Source: Litsea cubeba
Taxonomy: Eukaryota; Streptophyta; Magnoliopsida; Laurales; Lauraceae
Reading direction: 5' to 3'
Assembly (NCBI GenBank): GCA_012931725.1
Contig: CM022949.1
Location: 12,391,263-12,455,262 of the forward strand
Length of the DNA stretch: 64,000 nucleotides
The position numbers and the translations under genes are program-made. Below the pieces are notes generated by a model. The model had not been told where the DNA came from, did no database searches, and was given only the letters and a program-made list of their open reading frames with translations. Position 1 is the stretch's first letter, and each line of letters begins with the position of its first letter. Below, piece by piece: positions 33,407-46,360 of the stretch.

Positions 33407-36400
33407 ATGGAAGAAGAAGAACACGAGGTGTATGGTGCAGAGATTCCAGATGTTGGAGATCCAGAAGTCGACATGGACGCAACCCACCACGACGTCGACA
33501 TGGCCGCTGCAGACGAACACGACTCTCTCAAGGTTAAGCTCCTACTTCTTCTTCTTCTTTCGATTTCTATATGTAAAGATCTGTTGTTTCTCTGTTGCAG
33601 CCGCAGGAACTGGAAGACATGAAGAAGCGCTTGAAAGAGATGGAAGAGGAAGCGGCGGCTCTTCGAGAAATGCAGGCCAAGGTCGAGAAGGAGATGGGAT
33701 CTGTACAAGGTATTTATCTCTTTCTTCCTCCTCACGCTTCTTCCCCCCTCCCTTTGTTGTTTGTAAATCTAGGGTTTTTCAAATGAACACCTCTGTCTTC
33801 TATCAAAAACACCTCTGTATTCTATGTTCCTGTTTGGATTCGCACCGATTCAGTTGTTTACCTGTAGATCTGATTGTTGTTAGCTGTATTTCATCTATTG
33901 GGATCTTCTAAGGACCTTATTGCTGCTGTTGGGAAGTCAGTCTTTGTGGTTTTTTTTGGTTTGGTATGGGATTGGGATTTCAAGTTGATCTTGATAAGAA
34001 TGAATGAATATGTTTTAATTTGCATATCAAGTATAGCTTTGGAGGGTTTGTATATTATAATGGAATTCTTGGTTGCCTGATTTCTTCTGCTATGCCTGGT
34101 TTTTCTTTGCCTTGTGTTTGATTTTATGCTTCTGATTGGGTTTGTGCTCCCAGATCATGCTAGTGCTGCTGCTACACAGGCAAGCAAGGAGGAGGTGGAT
34201 TCTCGATCAATTTATGTTGGTAATGTAAGTTCACTAAACCTCTGTTTTGTTTGTATTTTTGGTAAAGGAAAAAGAGTGTATGTGAGTATAGTCTTCTTTA
34301 ATGCAAGTGATTCTTTGTTATATGGTTATTGGTAAGACTTATGACATGAAGATCATTGCCTCATGACTCATGAGGGGTGCCTTGGATGGTATCTTGGATG
34401 TAGAAAGTTACAGGGGATGGTAACAACAAAATTACTTCGATACTACACTACAGGAGGTTCCAAATAGAAAAGGGAACATCCTTGACATCTCTCAAGGTAA
34501 TGAATAATGATATTGGGGAACAAGCAAAATATGTGTTGTGATTTTTTGTCTTCTTTCTTATTGGAATCTTTAGAGTGGGTAATGGACTTTTAATGTTAAA
34601 CTGTATCTCTAATCATTTTGGTCCTAGGGAGGTTTAGGAAATGGATTCTTTTGGAAAGAGGGGTCAAGTTATATGGAACTGGTTCTCTTGTAGTTGCTTG
34701 AGGTGTGTGAAAAGAATGAAATGGAAGAGTCTTCAAAGAACGGGTCTTTTTTGCCTGTCATAGAATTGGCACTCTCTCTTGTAGGGATCTCAAGCTAAGG
34801 AATTTCAAGGTACATCCATGACAGACATTCGTCAATTTCAGTTATCTAATTTGATAGGCCACACAAGTTGATTTCTAAAGGTGAAAAGTGCATTTCGGAG
34901 GCTTCAAACTTAATATAGATGAAAACTTACAAGGCAAACCTAGGCTTTCTGGAAAGAGAGGATTGATCAAGGTTGAGAACATTCTTTTGTTATATTATTA
35001 TTGGGGCCGGCCAGCTTTGGGGATCCGAAATGGAGCGGAGAGCACAGCCATTAATAGAGCCTTGACATAGTCAACTCATTACATGGACTTAATAGATGGG
35101 AGATAAAAAAAATTAATAATAAAAATAAAAATATATAGCATGATGCAAGTGGTGCACCAGTTAGGCCATGGCACTTTTCTACATTATCAAAGAAATTAGA
35201 TTGTTCAAGGAGCTCAAAGCATCTTATTGGCGCATTTCCAAAGAATTAAATGAAGAAGCAGATGCTTTGGCCAAATGGAGAGCTAAAGGGAGAATATTCT
35301 GATTTCTATCTAATAATAAAAGGAGAGGAGCGATTCAAAAAAAGGAGAGGAAATTGGGAATTTAGTCCCCTCCTCCGAATGGCATACTGAAATTTAATGT
35401 TGATGGAGCGGCTAAAAGGCAAGCCACTTGGAGTCAGGGATTTAGGTGTGTTTTTGTACTTACGAAGGGAAGTGATATTTGTATTCTCTAAGCATGTGGG
35501 AGTCAAGGATTCCAATGAATCCAAGGTGTTGTCCATTTTAGAAGCTCTAAAGATATATTAGCAGTAGAAAGTGACTATTACAATGCTATCTCTTGGGTTT
35601 CTTGCTTGGATAGGAGCCCATCTGACTCTATTTCAATGAGGCCAAATCGTTGTCTTCACCTATTTAGGTAGCATTGGGTCGGTCAACGAATGACAAGGCA
35701 AGATTTGTTCACTAAGGGGTCTGTAGGGATAATTCTTTGGTTACTAAAATATTGTAGTTTCCACTATATTTTGTGTTGTACCACATGGTATAACGATCTT
35801 ATACCTATGCTTTAGCTTACTAGTTTTGGCATCCTTTCTATCAACTTTGTAGTCTTTTATATCGAATCTAATTTACGTGTTACTGATAATAAGAAGTTAT
35901 AGTTGGCTTTATTTTTTCATATTACAGCTATCCCCATCTCCTTGATGTGGTTATATTGTTTATACTAATGAAACCTTGTTAATTCTTAGAGAGAGGGGAC
36001 TTCAGGAAGAAATGTATTTGGGTGCCATTCATGCTAACCCAATAGTTTCACAGAGAGTTGAGAAAGGAAATTCTAGTTTGAAGTGAAGTGAAATGTTACC
36101 TCTCATGGCTAATGAGGTGCTGAGTTCTCAACATTGTTATTTGAACAGGACAGAATTGGGTGTGGCGACCCCCAAAGTTTTTCTAAATTTCATGTTCTTT
36201 TCACATTTGGCCCTGACCAATTTTTTTTTATTTTTTATTTCATAATGGCCTCCAAGAAAAAGTTCCTAGTTCCGCCTGTAGTCCTGGTGCATTGGGCAGC
36301 AGGAGAAGGCCCATTGGTCCTACCAAATTGAAATCGCCATACATGGACGTGTAATGTAAAGTTGAACGTGCTTGAGGACTGGCATATGGTTCCACTGATA

Positions 36401-39400
36401 TAGTTTTCTAGGATGCCTTTGTGTTTTGAAGATTGGAATTTCCAAATGTGTTGATCCTGATTGATGATACCATTCATGTTGTGTGACTACCGAACATTGT
36501 GGTTGGTGAAAATTGGCGTATTAGTCAGGCAAAAAAGTGTCTCTTTGAGTTCATGGAAGTGCTTTCTTTGTATTCTTTGGAGTTAATAACATGGTTAAGA
36601 AACTTAATAGCATGATTTAAAATTAGTTACAAAGCAAAAGCTATTGACTGTGGGATGATAGACTACAACTTGGAACTTCCAATCACCACCACTTGATAAA
36701 AATTCTATCTGATGATCATGCTTCTATTTTCTACAAGTGTTTTAGTAAGCATGCTATACTGTGTTGCCAGGATATATCATACCCAGATGCTTCTATAGGC
36801 AAAACATCCTTATCATATCGTATCCGTACTTCATTTTTATGTGTAATGTCTCTGTCCTGCCCATCTCCATAGCATGTCATTATATTTGTATCCATGCCAT
36901 ATTCGTGCATCATAGGCCTTCCTTTCATAACGTTTTCACGGTTTACTAAAAATAAATCTTTGGAAATATCCATATTATCATTAGAAACTTTGCAGAAATA
37001 GTTAATCATGCAATGAGGAAATGTTGTTTAACCTGTATGTACATTTGGTGCATGTATGTAGATCCTGATGCTTGGCAATATTTTTCTATGATTGCACATG
37101 CTACTTGAGGTTGTGGTCACACCTTGACTATGTGTCTGATAATGATCGCAGGGTTGCCCTCACTTTTCAACTTCTCTGATAACTTGAAATCAGGAATCAT
37201 TACCACCTCTGTTGGTGCCAGGATGTTTTTGTAGATATAGTTAAAAAGAGAAGTATGGGTTGAAAAGAAAGTCTATGAAATTTAAAAACAAAGAAGGGGC
37301 CAAAGATCTCCTAATCAAAAGAAAGAAAAAAAAATACAAAACAACTGGAAGGCCCCTTAAAAAGAAAAGAAAAAAAAAGAAGAAAAGAAGAAAAAAAAAG
37401 AAAAGAAAAGAAAAGGAAAAGAAAAAAGAGGAAGTGATTCAAGAAACAAGAATGGGGAGAAATTAAAAAAAAATGAAGGAAAAAAAATAAAAACCCAAAA
37501 ATAGATTGTAGAGCAAAGCCCAGTTCATGAAAAAGTAGAAATGTTTTAGCGAAAGAAAAGGAAATGGTGGAAATTGGGGAAGGATTCAAAACTAGATGGC
37601 TTATGGAGAATCCAAACGACAGCTCGGAGGAGTTGAAGATGTTGCCACCATCTTGATTATAAGATCAGAGACTACTGCACTCAATTCATTGTTGTACTTG
37701 GGATGGTTGGAGTTGCAGGAAACTGCAGTTGTAAAGTTGTGGAAGCCAGATTCCTCCTGATGACTTTTGTGAGTGTCTGTGGATGTGGAGAACTAGATAT
37801 TTGAAGCACATGGTGAGGAGTCCTTCGCTTCTCTCTCTTTATGTATTTATATATCTATACTATATATTAATATACCTAACTATAGATAATACATATATCT
37901 ACATACTCACATACAAGTCATTTTCACGAACGGCCAAGCTGTACCTCATTGCCTGGCCCATGGGCCCCACCTGGAAGCATGACAATTATGGTGGAATGGG
38001 AGTTTTGAAAGGTCAAAATGACTACTATTTGATCATGGCAGGTACCTAAGGGCCGCAATCATGAAACCTAGTTATCAAATAAAGTTACACGAAAGCCAAA
38101 TTTTGCATGATCAATCCAAGTTGGATGGATGAGTGTCAAAATTTGGGTCACTGCTAACTCAAAATGGTTTATTTTTTTTATTATTATTATAGGGTGGGGG
38201 TGTTGTGAGTGTGATATTTTTAGATTAATTGTAGTGTGGGTCCCGTGGGACTTGATGGCCAGGCTGTTCCATCCCTAGGGACGACCTGGCCGTCCATGAA
38301 AATTTCACTATATGTATGTAGTTGTTTGATCATATCATCAAGAGTTTAATCATTGATTGCTTTCTTGGACTTGTTTCATATCATAGGAATTATACACACT
38401 CCATGAAGTGGATACACATGTCTGTTCCTGGATTCAGGTGTTACGATTGATTCTATTGAACCTTAAAAACTTACAAATTGACTGCATTATTTTTATGATT
38501 CCTGTTGAGCTATTCAGTTCTTTAAAAAAAAAAAAGACATTTCTTATCATTTCTGTTGGATTGAGAAGACAAAGGGAAAAAACTTGATCTGCAGTAAAAT
38601 GTTTTTTGGACACCGACCTGAGAATTTGTGGTGGTGGATTTTATTTAAAAACTGAATAGCACGTTTGAAAACTTTGAGGGCCTGTTTGTTTGCATAGAAC
38701 TGAATTCTTAGGAATTTATGGGAAAATGGGTTCTAATGAAGGATATTGCTAAAGAGGTGAGGAGTGAAGGACATAAGGTGGAGATTTAGATGGGACCCTG
38801 ACTTTTGTAGGATTTGAACTACTAGGGTGATGACTGGATATTCATTCTCCATCTCCCCTTAGTTCCTTTTCCTTTAAAGAGGAAATCATTTGATGACCAT
38901 TTTTGCATCTTCACCTCTATTTCTTCAATCTTTAGCCACTTTCAGGATACATTTCTTAGAATTCCTAGAAACTCAATTCCATCCAAACAAAGTGGCACTT
39001 GGTATTTTGTTGGTGCACCTGCTGCACGGTTAGCTTTACAGCATGATTATTGCCGAGTGTCAGCTGGATGGAAGTAGATGTGGACATTACACCATCATCA
39101 TCAAAACCTTATCCCATCATCATCAAATAATGATACTAGGAATTCTTTCAAAGAACATATTGCACTTGAAATGAAACGAACTAGTATAAGTTAATACTGA
39201 ACATTGAAAGACTTGAAATATCAACCCACTGCCTAATGTAGTGGTAAGGCTACCCTCTCTCATTGAGGGACCAGGGCTTGGACCCTGGTGTTTACTTCCA
39301 AAAGCTAAAAGCTAGCTGGTGAGGACTGTGAAGCAGCTTCCCAAACAATCAAAAAAAAAAAAAAAGGAACATCGGAAATGTCTTGTACTTATACAAGGCT

Positions 39401-40751
39401 TAGTGATTTAGATTTGAGAATAAGAGATTTGGGTATACTGTGGAAGATTTGATGACAAAAGTTCTTTCTTTTTCCTGAATTTCAACTGCTTTTGCCCTAG
39501 CTTGTGAATAACAATCAATTTCCTTGTTAGTGTGAACATTCTGATCGATATTTGTCCTGATTCTAGATATTTATTTTCTTTGGGTATTGTGACTTCTAAG
39601 TTATGTTTCATTCTTGATTGCAAATTTGAATCTTGTTATGTTGTGTCTTTTACTCTGTTTATGTATGGGACCTATAGTTTGTTTTGGTGATTGTGATAGT
39701 AATACAATCGATACTTTTCAAAGATGTATTTCTGGTCTCATATCAGTGCTAATGTAAGAGGAGAGTTCACCTAATGATTTCACTCATTGATGCCTGATTT
39801 CACAGTTATATGTTAAAAATTGCTTGGTTAATCATGTTACCTATTATCAATTTATCATTATTAAAAAAATGTTGCTTGAGGATCTTGTTGGAATTTATGT
39901 GAGAACCTAGTTGGAATTTATGTTTTGGAACGACATGTTTAATGTTAAAACGAGTCTGGTACAATAAGAATTTAAATGTTAAAAGTGAATTCATTTATGT
40001 TATATTACTATTCCATCTTTCATTATGGGCTTTCCCGGGGGCAAATTAGAATATTATCTTAGCTAGTGACTTTCCCCTAGGTTTACATCCATTCTCGACT
40101 TTCTTATTCGTAGCCTGCTTACTGACGTCAAATATGTGGATTTTGTGGGTCAAAAACTTGTAGGTAGACTATGCATGCACCCCTGAAGAAGTGCAGCAGC
40201 ATTTCCAATCTTGCGGAACTGTGAACAGAGTTACGATTCTGACAGACAAGTTTGGCCAGCCAAAGGGTTTTGCTTATGTGGAATTTCTGGAAGTAGAGGC
40301 TGTTCAGGAGGCTCTCCTATTAAATGAATCTGAGCTTCACGGTCGCCAACTGAAAGTTGGTTACCCTTGCAAGCTATTCTTTTTTACATGTCTTGATAAA
40401 TCATGCTTCTGTATCCTTCTTCATTTCCTATTAGCTTAATGGAACTGTTATTATGCAGGTATCTGCTAAACGAACCAACGTTCCTGGAATGAAGCAGTAC
40501 CGTGGCAGGCGTTTCAGTCCATATAGATTTAGAAGGCCATTTGTGCCTCCATACTTTTACTCGCCTTATGGTTATGGGTGAGCCCTTGGCAGCTCTCTTC
40601 TTTTTTCTTTTTTTCTTTTTTATTTTTTTAAATTTATTTTTTATTTCTTTGCCTGCAATTTGTTATGTATTTTATATTGATGCATGTCCTGCTCTTCTGC
40701 AGTAAGGTCCCAAGGTTCAGAAGGCCAATGCGATACATGCCCTATTACTGA
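33407..40751 (+). CDS. PABN: Nuclear poly(A)-binding protein, PABN family
   Basis: Six exons join in frame: 33407-33532, 33601-33709, 34154-34224, 40164-40355, 40459-40577 and 40703-40751 (stop TGA), giving 221 residues, the size of Arabidopsis PABN1-3. Order: acidic N-terminus, a Glu/Lys coiled-coil helix (residues 43-78, ELEDMKKRLKEMEEEA), one RRM with RNP2 IYVGNV and RNP1 KGFAYVEF, then an Arg/Tyr-rich tail (KQYRGRRFSPYRFRRPF) ending MRYMPYY. In animals the coiled coil stimulates poly(A) polymerase, the RRM and Arg-rich tail bind poly(A), and tail arginines are methylated. A role in nuclear poly(A) tail-length control is inferred by homology. Intron 3 is 5.9 kb and splits the RRM just after RNP2; it contains LINE, MITE and SINE sequences, mostly in sense orientation. 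Confidence 0.95.
35190..35760 (+). mobile_element. LINE RNase H remnants in PABN intron 3
   Basis: Two decayed fragments. At 35196-35302 the frame reads LELKASYWRISKELNEEADA followed by LAKWRAKG, the tail of a LINE-type RNase H. From about 35363 another RNase H follows with frameshifts: LKFNVDGAA, then FVFSKHVGVKDSNE and VLSILEALKIY. These match FKFNFDGAA and FMFSKYMGVYNSNEAEVLAI of the L1 LINE at 16690-18560, so both belong to one L1 family in opposite orientations. Confidence 0.7.
37320..37500 (+). repeat. Purine-only tract (A/G) in PABN intron 3
   Basis: Roughly 150 bases composed almost entirely of A and G, in AAAAG/AAAGA units with few interruptions. Polypurine tracts can form triplex DNA. 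The lysine-rich open frame here is a by-product of the composition. Confidence 0.8.
38678..38992. mobile_element. MITE family A, copy 2
   Basis: Starts GGGCCTGTTTGTTTGCATAG and ends with a roughly inverted counterpart (CTCAATTCCATCCAAACAAA). The interior (GTGAAGGACATAAGGTGGAG, GATTTGAACTACTAGGGTGA, CATCTCCCCTTAGTTCC) aligns with 22781-23117. It lies inside intron 3 of the PABN-like gene. The target duplication is not clear. Confidence 0.6.
39225..39365 (+). mobile_element. tRNA-derived SINE (family C)
   Basis: TAATGTAGTGGTAAGGCTAC resembles box A and CCAGGGCTTGGACCCTGG box B. About 75 bases later the element ends in an A15 tail at 39351-39365. Size and structure fit a short SINE. It differs from the Au SINE and from family B. 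No clean target duplication is seen. Confidence 0.6.
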
Positions 40752-42648
40752 ATGGAGAAGACGTATTCAATAAGACAGTTATTGCATATTTGTGACTTTC
40801 TTTCCCCTCCCTTTATTGTGATGGCATATAGCGCCTTTTGACCATCTCTGCTTCTATCACATTGGAGTAGAGTTTATGGTGCTAGCGATCTCTCTGCCTC
40901 AAACCTCTTCTAGCATAGGTTGTCGTGGAGTTATCTACTCCAGGTGGACCTCTTGATATATCTATAATGAGTAAGATGGATAAAAAAGACTGATTTGATT
41001 GCTGGATATGGTTTTACTAGTAAAAATAGCTTTATTTAAATTGATTGTCTTGGACATGAAGTCAACATTGCCATTGAGGTGCATTATAGTGGGCGGGGAT
41101 TAGACATGGGAGGAAAACCTTGATAGTTTTGGTGCCTCAGATGACTGTCTGATTGGAGAAAGAACAAGGTGGGATTGTGGATGGTTGGATATGTGGTCCT
41201 GCTCTAGATAAGGCATTGCAGAAAACAGGTCCAACTGACTGCCAGTAGGTAGATAACTTTCGGCTTTGCTCCCATGTACTGAATGAACAACAGACTTGTT
41301 GGAGCTCAGGACTGTGGAGACCTTCAAAAATGAAAACTTCTATTGGCTGATAGCAGGTGATGTCTTGACCTTACCCTGTGTCGTGTGAAAAAAAATTCCT
41401 ACAATCTAATTTGGTTGGTAGGGTGAGGTTGAAGGGCAGGCACCTATTTCTTATGATGGGATTTTTTTTTTAATAATCCTAACCTGCCCTTCTGAGATAA
41501 AGGTTGGTAATATAATAACAGGAATTGTCCTTTGTGCTCTACTACCATCACAGTCAGTACAGTGATGAAACATGATAATGTTTACAATACAACAGTGGAT
41601 TAAATTTGATCAAAGTAATATTGGTATATATGTATATATTTAATCATCGATTGGATCTTGCAAAGTTGGCACCACCTTTCTTGTGGATCCAGGTACATTG
41701 CATTAATTCTCATAAAATAATGATAGAGAAGTCCCAGACTCAATTTGGTTACTTCACGTCTTAGAAGATGTAATAAGACCTGAGGTGCCTGTAGCCTTGA
41801 TGAAATGTAGTGGATGGCGTTTCAAAGAAATCCATAGCTTTAACAACATTGCTGATAATTTAAAATACACCCGCATTATCTGGGGCCTGCAGAGGGATGG
41901 GAGTTCATTCACACAGTGGCACAACATAAACAGCTGGGGAAGCACATGACTCGCCCAGTTGATCATAATCATCCAATCGATCATGATCGTACCATTTGCA
42001 TATAATTGCTGTTTGCAGTCACCTATTGATCAGATGGGTAGGTCCTGTGGGCCCACTCCAGTACATACCCCACACTTGTACGATAACTGACCATGATAGG
42101 TTGGCACCAACGGGCCTGGGATCTGCACATCACAACTCATCAGCATGATCATGCTTAGGCTCTCACATAAGATGTCAATGATAATGAGTGAAGTATATGA
42201 AGTCTCCCTGTTTAGTGTATCTTTGATTAAAGTATTGAGTAATATTTAAGTGCAAGTGCTGGTTCGGTCATAGGAAAGTTCTCATACCTGATTATCTTTT
42301 GCTTCAATTACAAAAGTGATTCTGGTAACCATCACTTGTCCTATCACTTTCATATGTAGTCATCAGCCTATGGCCACAATGAAGACACTACAAGCCTACT
42401 CCACCGACAAAGTACCCCAATTTTAATGGTCACAGCCAGAGAAATGGGGGTGAAATGTGAGCATTGCATGAAAATAATAGAGGTTTCTTGATTTTTCCCA
42501 AAGTGGCCACTTGGATGAATGCCAATTATTATGTTTGGAGGAGAGATGAAAATCATCTTCTAACTGCAAGGAAAAAAAAAAAAAGAAAGATAATCAGCCA
42601 TTTGATTATCCTAACATTTTTTGTTGGTGTTTTGTTATGTTTAATATA
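40752..42648. other. PABN 3' UTR and spacer
   Basis: The first 200-300 bases are probably 3' UTR. The remainder has no recognisable gene; short minus-strand frames at 41100-41984 have no family resemblance. Confidence 0.4.
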
Positions 42649-44526
42649 CTAGCAACAAAGGCCCGTGCTTAGCCCGGGCCTTAATTAAAAAAAAAAAACT
42701 TATTAGTTTATTATAAAATTCATAAAATAATAATTCTTCAAATACTTATTAAATAAAATAGACTTTCATAAAATATTTCTTTTAAATCATGAGAATAATT
42801 TGGTGTGCACCTTACATTTTCATTTAGTAAACCATATGATATAAAGTTTGAATTAAAGAGAGATAAGGTTACATTATGAATAATTATTACATTATGATTG
42901 AGATAAGGTAAGAAAGTGTAGATAGAGATTAAGAAAAATCATTATAATTTTGCATGAGATGAGGTAGGTAAATATATGAGAGATTTTATAGAGGAATATG
43001 TGAATTTTTTTTCCTCAAATGAACTTTGTTTAAAATTGCTTTAACAACTGTTCAGCATTCTACCAAGGATACAAAGGCATATTAACATGTAAATATAGTA
43101 AAAATTCAATACCTTGTGAAGTATCCATGCTCCGCTGAAATTCCCAACTTTGCACAAGGAGAAAACCATTTGCTTAGGGAGTCCTTTTCCCTGCCACTGA
43201 CAATAAATACAAATTGTGGTTGTAATGACATGGCACCTTAAAGCAATATTGTAAGTATTTTGTGCATATTTCTTTTAAAAGATAATTATTGTGCTGCTGA
43301 CACTCTATAGAGCCCCCCTCCTTACAACAGTAAAAGAAATTAAATATTGTTAGGTACATTATCCACCGAGTAAGCTTGTCGTATCCCATGATCATGCCCA
43401 CCAACAAAAAATAGATGATTATAGCCAGAAAATCTATCGAGGTTGATATGAGTGGGCTCGACGTGCTACGGTGGGCCTGCAGCAAAGACTTGAGATTAAA
43501 GTGAAGCGGCATGAAATGAGCTTCTTGTGCTGCTTCGTGTGATGGCGTGATTTCGAAAGAAATCTTTCAAGCCTGTATAATATGGCATAAACATTAATTA
43601 GATTGAAATGATCTTCACCGAAATCTTTCAATCACTCTGCTAAACAAAAATAGCATAACATTAATAAAAATCCTTAGAGAAGAAGGCAGTCAACTACGCA
43701 AGAACTAAAAATCATGTTCCATACATCCGATGAACCGGGAATATAAATAAATGAATCATATATCCATAAAAGAAAAAAAAAAAACGTCAATAACTCTTTG
43801 GTAATAGCCCAACGTTTGATAGATCAGGAAAATGCAATAGAAGGGGACTTCAGACCTATAATGTGTTGTTCAAAGATGCAATCTTGCAACAGATTTCAAT
43901 AGAATAAAATGAAAAATATGAGAAAACTCTAGCAAAAGAGAGAGCATGATGACCAACATATACAAAGGAGCACACTTGAAAATGCCTAGGCAACTTGCAA
44001 ATGTCATAACCAGAACATCTTTGAGAGTAGTATAAAGGAATGAAGGAACTTTCAAAGCACTGGCTCGTGCATATATACAATCTTCACGACCCTCATATTA
44101 AAGACCATTGCTATCATGGGGATTTTTTATCTTTGAGATTAGTTTTTGGTGATGACAGATAGTTGTGGCTTCCTAGCTATTTTTAAGAGAGAGATAGGGT
44201 GGTTAGGAATTGATCAAGATAACAACAGAAAGAATGGAGATAAGATTAAGACTTGAGATAATAGCTTATCTCGATAGATTCAAACTGGAGAGAGATTATT
44301 GCCTAAAATTCTTGATTTTGATTTTGAGATTTTGAAATGTGAATCAAGAGATAAGATGATTAGAAAATAGAGTGTTGCTGATGTGGCATATGAATGCACG
44401 GTATATTTTTTGCTTCATTTTTTTTTGTATTTCTCTGAAAGGAGAGAATTTTGAGGGGTGAGGTGGCACCCCCCACAGCCCACCTCCCCCTTTGCTTTAA
44501 TATATATAATAGGGAGTCTATAGAAG
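42649..44526 (-). mobile_element. Non-autonomous Helitron-like element
   Basis: On the minus strand the 3' end reads GGCCCGGGCTAAGCACGGGC (a GC hairpin with TAA loop, plus-strand 42660-42680), seven bases, then CTAG (42649-42652) followed by T. This is the Helitron 3' signature. The 5' end near 44524 begins TCTATAGACTCCC and continues TATTATATATATTAAAGC, as many plant Helitrons do. There is no clear A at the 5' flank, so that end is approximate. No Rep or helicase domain is visible; internal frames (for example 43174-43631) are unrecognised and could be captured fragments. Confidence 0.55.
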
Positions 44527-45198
44527 AGTTATTTATTGAAATTGTAAGGGTGCGAAAGTCTTAAGTGTGCCTTGAGATTTTTAAAGTTCAAGAGTTACCT
44601 ATGGAAGTGAATTTCATTTTAGGAACTCAATTGCTATCTTGAAATGTCTTGGATGATTAATATAAGAGTGTTTTTTAGTTGTTTTATAATAGGTAGGCGT
44701 GAAGTGAAGATTGCGGAGATTGTTCCAGGAATTGTAGTGGAGAAAAGAATCAATTGTAGTGGAGAAAAGAATCTTTGTTAGATTGAGATTAGACTTAATA
44801 TATTAATCTTATTAGGCGTTTTGTCAATTGATTCTGATTAAAGGCTCTGTACAGTCTTTGGACGTCCATCCCCCATCACATGGTCACCTACTTCACTCTT
44901 TTATCTTCTATGATATGTCATAGAAAATGAAGGTTTCTCAATACCATATTTCTCCAATGCTGGTGTCAGGTCTTTCAATTTTTGCTAAGCTAACAACTAG
45001 ACAAGATTTAACTCTTCAATGAAGTGTTTTCTTTTCTTTATGGTTTTAAGAGTCAATTGAAAAGTGAACAAAAGGCCAAGCAAATCAAGTGACAAATTTA
45101 GAAAACTGTCATTTCATTACCATTGTCAAATAGATGACCCCACAAGCCTGTTTACTAATTGCATATTGTCCGGCCTCGCCTTCAATTATATATATTAA
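44527..45198. other. Spacer between Helitron-like element and MITE cluster
   Basis: AT-rich. The phrase GTAGTGGAGAAAAGAATC occurs twice in tandem near 44734-44773. No gene recognised. Confidence 0.4.
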
Positions 45199-45552
45199 GG
45201 CCCGTTTCTTTACTAGAATTCCTTATAGGAATTCAGGCTGTCAAGGAATTCAGAATTCCTGTCAGGAATTCTGTGTTTCATTACTAGAATTCCTAGACAT
45301 TTGAAATTTCAGGCATTTAAAATCCCAAAAAACCCAGCATTTAAAAAACCACTTTAACAAGTAGGATTTGGAAATCTCATTTGGCATAAAAATTCCTGGA
45401 GAGCGACGACGGCATTCCGGGAGCCCAGGCAGGAATTCAGGCCATGAATGAAATAATGAATTTAGAATTTCAGAATTTGGCAGCGTTTCAAATGCCAGCA
45501 TTTGAAATTCTCAGACAACCACCAGGCATGAATTCTAGTAAAGAAACGGGCC
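45199..45552. mobile_element. MITE with perfect 23-bp terminal inverted repeats
   Basis: Bases 45199-45221 (starting GGCCCGTTTCTTTACTAG) are exactly reverse-complemented at 45530-45552. The element is 354 bp and rich in GAATTC/AATTCC words on both arms. It has no coding capacity. Flanks (TAA left, AAT right) do not give a clear target duplication, so the superfamily (PIF/Harbinger or hAT) is open. Confidence 0.85.
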
Positions 45553-45560
45553 AATAGGAC

Positions 45561-45952
45561 AATATTCAAGTGAGAATTGTTCTCACATATTGCGTGAGAA
45601 CTTTTTTGTGGGGCTCAATTGTGGGCTCCATTTAGCTAGGGATGGGACCAGGGGGGATGGAAAGATCTATGTGAGACCACCCCAAGTATCAAATTTGACC
45701 CCAAGCCCATGCCCCTAACCCCTTCATCAGTGGCCCACAAGTTTAATGGCCTCATATTCAAAAAAATATTCAACTCTCGATCTAACGGTTCAGTCCATTC
45801 GGATGTGTGCCAATCCTTGGGATTAATGACTATCAAAGGGTTCCCTATTGGTTACTAGGTTTGGATGGGATGCTAGTTGGGCCCCATAAGAAAGTTAGTT
45901 GGGCCCCATAAGAAAGTTCTCATAGGTGAGAACTAGTTCTCACTTGAATATT
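45561..45952. mobile_element. Second MITE, abutting the first
   Basis: AATATTCAAGTGAGAA followed by GTTCTCAC at 45561-45586 is mirrored at 45926-45952 (about 24 of 27 positions). It begins eight bases after the previous element ends, so two MITEs are packed side by side. Inside the right arm GGGCCCCATAAGAAAGTT is tandemly duplicated near 45880-45918. A TA microsatellite follows at 45957-45980. Confidence 0.75.
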
Positions 45953-46360
45953 TTCCATATATATATATATATATATATATCAGTTATGCTACATGGACTA
46001 ACTCATTTGTAGAATTTGTAGAATTTTTGTGTATATATATATATATATATATAACTAACATTGTAAATATCATTATACCTTATCCCATTCATTAGATTGC
46101 CAATCTATAATTGCAATACTCTTAAATTAAATCACACCAACCCACATTTAAAATGCCGGAGCATTGTCTTTTATTTTGGTCCCAACACGTCCAAATGGGT
46201 CGCTGTTGTTCATGTATACATACAATACAGAAATCAACTCCATGTATCCAACCCCACAAAGACAAGATTATAATAGTTATATTGATAGATTACTAAAACA
46301 ACAAACACTCTTTGAAGTTGCAGCTTCCACTCCTTAGAGAGCTAGAGCCAGTAACAGTCC

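Noticed and set aside
33211..33735. Minus-strand 174-codon frame over PABN exons 1-2
   Set aside because: Runs antisense through two well-supported exons and an intron with no family match.
37260..37466. Lysine-rich frame
   Set aside because: Consequence of an A/G-only tract inside an intron.
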